Assembly: GCA_950295325.1 (NCBI GenBank)
Contig: OX485803.1
Location: 10,292,001 to 10,356,000, forward strand
Direction of reading: 5' to 3'
Length of the DNA: 64,000 nt
Source: Polytrichum commune
Taxonomy: Eukaryota > Streptophyta > Polytrichopsida > Polytrichales > Polytrichaceae
Shown: positions 58,614 to 64,000 of the stretch, piece by piece
Layout of the letters: the number at the start of each line of letters is the position of its first letter
How positions within the stretch are numbered: the first letter of the stretch is position 1
Program-made: the position numbers and the translations under genes
Notes under the pieces: generated by a model
The model's input: only the letters and a program-made list of their open reading frames with translations
Told to the model about the DNA's origin: nothing
Databases searched by the model: none

Positions 58614-59319
58614 TTAATCTATCAGAGCATGATCATCTTCTTCAAGTCCAGCTTCATCCTCGTCTTCATAAGACGGTTCATGCTCATCTGTGTTCAAAGC
58701 TACGAGCACCTCATCACTGCTTAGAGCCACAACCTCATCTAATATTGGATCAATTGGGGTTGCATCATTCTTTAATGATGTTGGTTTCAATTCACAATGG
58801 TCTCCCATATTGCTTAAAGATAGGCATTCTATGTCTGGTATATAATCTTTTGTAGAAACAACTCTTCCTCCCCTTGGCTCTTTTCGTAGAACCACCTTCC
58901 ATCCATGATTGTTCAAATCGTCCGTAAAGAAAACCTGCTCGACGTGTAGTGGAAATGCAAAAGATTCGGCTGATAGTGACACTAATCTATCAAAATTCAC
59001 TAGGCTAAAGCCATAATCGTCTCGCTTCATAGTAGCATTATGCCCAACCATGTTAGCCATCACCCAATTGCAATACAACACAACCAGTTCATACCTACCA
59101 TAATCCACGGCCAATATTTCCTCCACCCATCCCACATACTCCAAGTTTGCCGCCTTGAAGTTTTTGGCATATACACTAGACCGGCAATGTTGGGAGAATG
59201 TGGCGGCCACGCCATAGTCAACCGTGGTCAAAGTTACTTCCGCACTATGCACGCGGATATGATTTCCGAAGGCATACTGTGAGCCCAAAAGGGTGCCCAC
59301 ATTTAGTCTTAGACCCTTG
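58614..59319 (-). pseudogene. CACTA transposase exon, DUF4216
   Basis: An open frame of about 230 codons with the DUF4216 hallmarks in order: TVDYGVAATF, YVGWVEEILAVDYGRYELVV, YCNWV, DDYGFSLVNFDRL, FAFPLHVEQVFFTDDL and GWKVVLRKEPRGGRV, then a very acidic tail (EDEDEAGLEEDDHALID) and stop. It lies 380 bp from the CACTA end, the usual position of the transposase 3' exon. This exon is intact. The true 5' edge is a splice acceptor near 59319, not the GTG at 59300. Confidence 0.92.
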
Positions 59320-61018
59320 AAACGTTAGTTGATGCACTTTGAAGTAGCATGTTACTTCACAAAAATATAAAAAGAGTGAAATGTTAGTCTTAGAAGTACC
59401 ATGTTGTAAGAGGCTAGGATGTGAGTTGTTATTGTGTTTTTACCTTCGGAAGGATTTGAGTGAATGAGGATAGGTAAGGAGAACTTGGATTGAGTAGTTA
59501 GTGAGTAGGCTAGTACAAATGGATGGAGACAACCAAAGTGACTCAAGAGGCAAGTGCATTCGAATTGGGATGAATGGAGAATCACATGGAGCGCACAAGT
59601 GGACCACCTCATCATGGCCACTTAATGGGGAAGGCCCAAGGAAGAATGCAAGGTGGAGGATAAGCAAATTCTCAAAGCACCAATCAAATCACGAGTTAAG
59701 CATCGTGGTTTGAATTAAGTGGTGAGCGACGATTTGGGAAAGTAAGGGGAGAAAGTTATGGCGGCGGAAAGCGAAGGAGGCTAAGTTTGGGTTGAAGCAT
59801 CCCAAGTTTGGTAAAGTGTGGTAGGTAGAAAGCCAAGGCTAGTTAAATGTTCGAATTAGGATCCTTGTTGATCATTTGAGGGAGGAAGGCTTAGAAGATA
59901 GGATTGGCGCCTACTAAGTAGGAGGAAATCTCAAGGGCTTATCGTGAGCCTTGAGGGTGCTCACCCCCTCAAGCTTACTATATAATCCCTCATTCTTCCC
60001 TCACTCATCCTCTCTTTCCTTTGTGCTCCAAGGCACCCCACGAGTTATAAGTGTGGGTGTGGGAAGCCATATTGGAGCACATGTGTGTGCTTAGTTTTTA
60101 GTTTGAGAGCCAAGGCTTGTTAGCCTTGAAGAGGGCTTGACCTCTTGGTAGAATTAGTGTTGACGTGAAGGATTTTAAAGTTAATTCATGATTCCAATTT
60201 GTGGTACTTTAAGTTCATGTTTTGAATACACGTGGTTGCAAGTTCCATGTTTAAGAGTTGAGCACTTGATGTTGTGATGAGTGCAAAAATATACTTGTGT
60301 GGATTAGTTAGTCTTAGTGAAGTTAGGAAATTCTCTCTCCCCCTCTCCTCTCTAGGATTTTAGGATTTTAGGATTAGAGAAGAATTGTGTGATTAGAAAG
60401 GGGTTGTTAGTAGAATTAGGGAAATTAGGTAGGAAGATTAGTTAAGGGCTTGAATAATTAGTGAGGTAGTTGGGGATTACAACTACAAAGTTGTGGGTTC
60501 ATGAAGGAGCTGGGTTTGTTTAGTTAGAAGCTAAGGAGCTGGGTTTATGAAGGAGCTGGGTTTGTTTAGTTAGAAGCTAAGAAGCTGGGTTTATGAAGGA
60601 GCTGGGTTTATGAAGGAGCTAGGTTTATGTAATTAGAAAGTAAAGAGATGGGTTCATGAAGGAGCTTAGTAGATAGCCTACCTAATTAGCTCATAGACAA
60701 GTAGTTAGTTACATTATGCTAGTTAGTGTTATGTGTGGCTTTCACAAGTAAATGTATTTGAGATTGACTATAGAGAATAGTGTTTTTTTTAACACTTGCA
60801 TCCTCTCTTTAAAAATAAACCACGTGCACAACTTAATGGAGAATGTGGAGCACTCTCGCGATGGCAAGACAAAGGAAGCAAAGACCAAAGTTAAATCCAA
60901 GACCACTTGAAGGGTGAACCTTGCACTATGGACTCATCCAAGTCCAAATCCAATACCGCGGAGGAATGTGAGCCCAAACCCACTACTCGGACTACGGACG
61001 CTTAAGGGTGGGGGGTTT
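59320..61018 (-). other. 1.7-kb intron or insertion in CACTA transposase
   Basis: Separates the linker exon from the DUF4216 exon. It has no recognised coding sequence. It contains a tandem repeat (60500-60668), a small hairpin CTTGAGGG...CCCTCAAG at 59950 and a TATAATCCC. CACTA introns of this size are possible, but an inserted unknown element is equally possible; I found no terminal repeats. Confidence 0.6.
60500..60668. repeat. Tandem repeat, 45-bp unit and sub-units
   Basis: About three copies of a unit containing ATGAAGGAGCTGGGTTT and GTTAGAAGCTAAGGAGC, plus shortened versions lacking the second half. Confidence 0.88.
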
Positions 61019-61257
61019 GGCCTCACACATACATGGAGCGGTACGATGTTGCTTGGCTGGAGGGTGGAAACGACAATACCAACACATCTTCATCAATCGC
61101 CTCTCCCACTTCTTTGGCGCGAAAAAACTCCGATTTGAACCACTTGGGGAACCCTTCATCTCGAAGGTCTTCAGAATAAACAATCTGGCCATTTTGTTTT
61201 CTCCTCCGATATTCTGCACGTTCCACTTTGCGTTGTGCCATACTTGCAGTGTGACGC
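61019..61257 (-). pseudogene. CACTA transposase exon (linker)
   Basis: The open frame RHTASMAQRKVERAEYRRRK leads to DEGFPKWFKSEF and DEDVLVLSFPPSSQATSYRS. The FPKWF word and the following S/T-YR stretch are typical of the segment between DUF4218 and DUF4216 in plant CACTA proteins. It ends at a GTGTGA donor-like site near 61021. Confidence 0.8.
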
Positions 61258-61824
61258 CTGTAGAATAAAACAATTATGTGATGCCTTACATATTTACTAT
61301 AAGCACTAACTCAGTGCGTACATAAGGAGCTTGTAGAGTTACTACGTAGAGTTATGGATCTCATTCATTATTGCCAAAGAATACTGGAGGCAGTGATATT
61401 TTGTAATATGACTTTGTCATGTTACTACATAGAATTTTGGATTTAACTATTGTGATATAACATGTACAGTTACTACGTACAGTTATGGATATACCGAGTT
61501 GTTATTCGAGATTACTATAGGCAGTGATCTTTTTGTAAGATGACTTTGTGTAGTGAAGTGCAAATATTAGTAAGTGTAAGAATTTCACAATTGCAGTGTG
61601 ATGTATTTGTAGAATAAAACAATTTTGTCGTGTCTTACACGTTCTTAAACTACACAAACTCTAAACATTAGTAAGTGATCTATATTGGTCGCACAAATTT
61701 TTTTCTTCTCTCAGATGATATTCAATTCCTATGGGCATCACAAACAATTAGATCACATTCATTTGGTGTGGACTCACTATTTGTAAGTATCAATGCATTA
61801 TGCATGTGTGATGAAGTAACTTAC
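61258..61824 (-). other. Intron of CACTA transposase, with direct repeat
   Basis: Donor GTAAGT and acceptor TCTACAG. Joining the exons restores one reading frame across the junction (split Glu codon GA/G). The flanking stretch TTGCAGTGTGA(C/T)G...TGTAGAATAAAACAATT occurs both at about 61245 and 61593, so about 350 bp of the intron and exon edge was duplicated. Confidence 0.75.
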
Positions 61825-62725
61825 TCTCTCCACAGCTCTAAGGGAGCCACATTATTTATCACAAATTCGTGTATCCAGTCGCGTATCTTTGGTGTTAGTA
61901 TCCTTGGTCGCCCAACACCTTCGAGTATTTCGTCGTTCATTGTAGGGTCTTCCTTATCATCCCATACCCTATGACTTGTAATGGTATATGATTGCATGTA
62001 CTCTGTGCAAAAGCCAAGCCCTTCATCTATGGCATATCCTTTAGCCATACTAGCTTCGGGTCTTGCGCGATTTCGAACATAGCCCTTCAATGTTTTCAAG
62101 TACCTCTCCATAGGATACATCCAACGGACATGTACTGGCCCACAAATATCTAGTTCATCTACCAAGTGCACCAAAAGGTGCATCATGACATTAAAAAATG
62201 CTGGTGGAAATATTTTTTCGATCATGCACAATGTGATGACCGTATCCTCTCGCAATTCACTCATTTCTAATGGGTTGATGGTTTTGGCGCATAAACGTTT
62301 GAGTATCCGGCTCAATCTTATTATACAAATATGGACCTCCTTTCTCATGATCGTGCGTACACAAAGAGGCAAAACTTGCTGCATAAGACCGTGGTAATCA
62401 TGGGATTTCAATTCTTTCAGACTCCCATCCACGTGAACTCTTTTTCGCAATTGGCCAACATAGTGAGTAGGAGTTTTCAGCTGCCGCACAACATCCACAA
62501 ACACCTCCTTTTCTTTTTTTATGAGCACATACGGGACTTGCGGCAATGTCAAGCTTCCTTGTTTTTTTCCCGGTATGGGCCACAAATGCGGCCTTATGTT
62601 GGCTTCTTTCGGGTCCATGCGAACCTTTAGTGTATCATTCTTCCTAAATAGGAATTTTTTATGAGACATTCCGTTATGTTTTTCTCGCAATGCATTACAT
62701 CCAACGTGTTGCGTATAAGAAGGTC
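61825..62725 (-). pseudogene. CACTA transposase exon with DUF4218-like region
   Basis: It begins DLLIRNTLDVMHCEKNI, the conserved lead into the DUF4218 region, then a one-base frameshift near 62660 separates this from RKNDTLKVRMD. After the shift the frame is open to the donor: LKSHDYHGLMQQVLPL, PPAFFNVMMHLLVHLVDEL, GPVHVRWMYPMERYLKTLKG and RPEASMAKGYAIDEGL. The donor GTAAGT lies at 61824-61819. Transposase_21 and this region together make up the large plant CACTA transposase. Confidence 0.93.
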
Positions 62726-63222
62726 CTGTTGCATAAAAAAATTCTAGGTTAAGTGGATTGCATTCTGTTGCATATCATATAACTGAATTATAGTAAGTGC
62801 AACAACAATTGTTCCACTATATGACTATACCACTACTTAGTTAAATAATGAAGTATGAACATGACTATAACTAGTCATGTTCAATTACTTCAAATAGTCA
62901 TGTTCATTCACTTGTGATAGACATGTATTACTTCCTATAGTCTATTTACCTCCCATAGTCTATTACTTCCCATAGGACATGACTATACCACTACTTAGTT
63001 AAGTAATGAAGTATGAACATGACTACAACTAGTCATGTTCAATTACTTCAAATAGTCATGTTCATTCACTTGTAATAGACATATAATACTTCCCATAGTC
63101 CCGGTATACATTTACTTCAACTGTAATACAATCAAATTACCATCTTCGTAAACTTCTAATGTTCAAATAAAATCCATAACATATGCTCATCAATTCGGAT
63201 AAAACGAGTTTTCGGTATGCAC
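62726..63222 (-). other. Intron of CACTA transposase with internal duplication
   Basis: About 0.5 kb between donor GTGCAT and acceptor GCAACAG. It contains two copies, 158 bp apart, of a roughly 120-bp segment (62821-62940, 62979-63095). Each includes the palindrome GAACATGACTA-N4-TAGTCATGTTC and a following AGTCATGTTC repeat. Confidence 0.75.
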
Positions 63223-64000
63223 CTTCTAATATGGTAACGCATAAAGTGCGTTCTTCCTCTTCACTCCATGCTCGTGGATTGGATCCAATTTGTCTCCTCC
63301 TTATTGATCGGCGACTCTAGCAACCAATCTTCTCTTTGTTTAGCTAACCGTAAAATATCGCGTGACAACAATATCTACGGGGGACCTCGGCGTTCCTCTC
63401 CTCCATCAAAACTACTTTTTAATCATCTGTAAGGATGGTTCATTGTCAAATAACGACGATGACTGAGATAAACATTTTTTCCCAATGACTTGGACCTCCT
63501 CGTTGCCACATTTGGCCCACACGGAGGACAACCCCGATACCCCTTTGTGACTTGCCCGGCAAGCAATCCATATGCCGGGAAGTCATGAATGCTCCACATA
63601 AGAATCGCCCGAAGCTTAAAATTTGGGTTCGTATTGTATGTATCCTCTACACTTTCATAGGCCTTCTCCAAAATGGATCCGTCATTTGCAATCACCCCTT
63701 CCCACAATCTTTGTAGTTCCTCCACCAATGGTCCTAAGTACACATGTATGTTTTCCTCTTTCACACTTTCTTTGCCGGGAATTATTAAGGATAGCATCAT
63801 AAAAAATCGCTTGGTGACCAACCAAGGTGGCAAGTTGTAGTTTAGCAATACTATTGGTCATGTAGAGTGACTTAAAGATTGGTTAGAAAAAAGATTGACA
63901 CCATCCAACGCTAGTGCCAAACGTAGATTCCGGAGCTCCTTCGCAAACTCCGACCACGTTGCATCCACGTGTTTCCATGCCTTTAAATCCACAATCGATC
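63223..64000 (-). pseudogene. CACTA transposase exon, Transposase_21 region (partial)
   Basis: The frame enters from beyond the window and reads LRNLRLALALDGVNLF, then NYNLPPWLVTKRFFMMLSLI, IPGKESVKEENIHVYLGPLV, HDFPAYGLLAGQVTKGYRGC and HRRYLTMNHPYR, all hallmarks of the tnp2-family Transposase_21 domain, the enzyme that cuts at CACTA ends. Four in-frame stops interrupt it: TGA near 63862 where the family has Trp, TGA after NHPYR (63424), TAG near 63383 after RRGPP, and TAG just before the donor (63228) where the family has Trp (LPYW). The donor is GTGCAT at 63222-63217. The apparent ATG start in this stretch is not a real start; the codon is TTG. Confidence 0.9.

Larger units (their letters stand above)
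58235..64000 (-). mobile_element. CACTA (En/Spm) transposon, 3' part
   Basis: The end CACTACAACAAAACATG at 58235 is a canonical plant CACTA terminus, preceded by AGA as candidate 3-bp TSD. Subterminal CATGTCTTTTA(T/C)T words repeat at 58249 and 58279. The minus strand then carries a spliced transposase of the tnp2/TNPD type, read from beyond 64000 down to 58614. The element continues off the right edge, so the other terminus, TSD and any tnpA gene are not visible. Nonsense and frameshift changes make this copy non-autonomous. Confidence 0.93.

Noticed and set aside
60992-61273. Several overlapping frames around the CACTA linker exon
   Set aside because: Only the frame containing FPKWF fits the transposase and the splice junction; the others are shadows.

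Overview
This window looks like nuclear DNA of a vascular plant with a large, transposon-rich genome. The evidence is plant-type Ty1/copia retrotransposons with TGGTAT(C/T)AGAGC-like primer sites, a plant CACTA (En/Spm) transposase with Transposase_21, DUF4218-like and DUF4216-like regions, Mutator-like foldback elements with 9-bp target-site duplications (TSDs), and several families of small inverted-repeat elements. There is no operon, ribosome-binding site, CRISPR array or rRNA, and I recognised no tRNA. I cannot name the species. I see no convincing intact host protein-coding gene; nearly every recognisable coding stretch belongs to a mobile element and is broken.

Layout. 1-3.5 kb: low-complexity DNA with a decayed, unidentified minus-strand coding remnant. 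3.5-16.0 kb (unit A) and 28.6-37.3 kb (unit B): two diverged copies of one large, mostly non-coding repeat unit, rich in short hairpins. Because A keeps empty sites where B carries insertions, the pair works as a natural before/after comparison for four transposons. 16.04-25.53 kb: a degenerate copia element (plus strand, LTRs, 5-bp TSD GAGGA) that carries a second copia element (minus strand, 16.63-21.32 kb) inside its leader. 29.2-34.0 kb: two related Mutator-like foldback elements, a hAT-like 0.23-kb element interrupted by a 159-bp TA element, and a TA-flanked MITE. 39.14-40.99 kb: a 1,850-bp TA-flanked transposon with 24-bp inverted repeats and exon-like open frames. 41-57 kb: a graveyard of hAT-like, TA-type and foldback elements, many nested, with two long hairpins (44.05 and 49.83 kb). 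58.24 kb to the end of the window: the 3' part of a CACTA element on the minus strand, with spliced transposase exons that have lost function through nonsense and frameshift changes.

The history is mostly nested insertion into older repeats. The clearest cases are a 250-bp element with a perfect 8-bp TSD inside a TA-MITE, and a TA element inside a hAT-like element. The least explained signal is the hairpin-rich A/B unit, in which the motif GCAG(C/T)CAGATTCACATGAACGC-like (about 15-22 bases) recurs about eleven times, repeatedly next to its own inverted copy.
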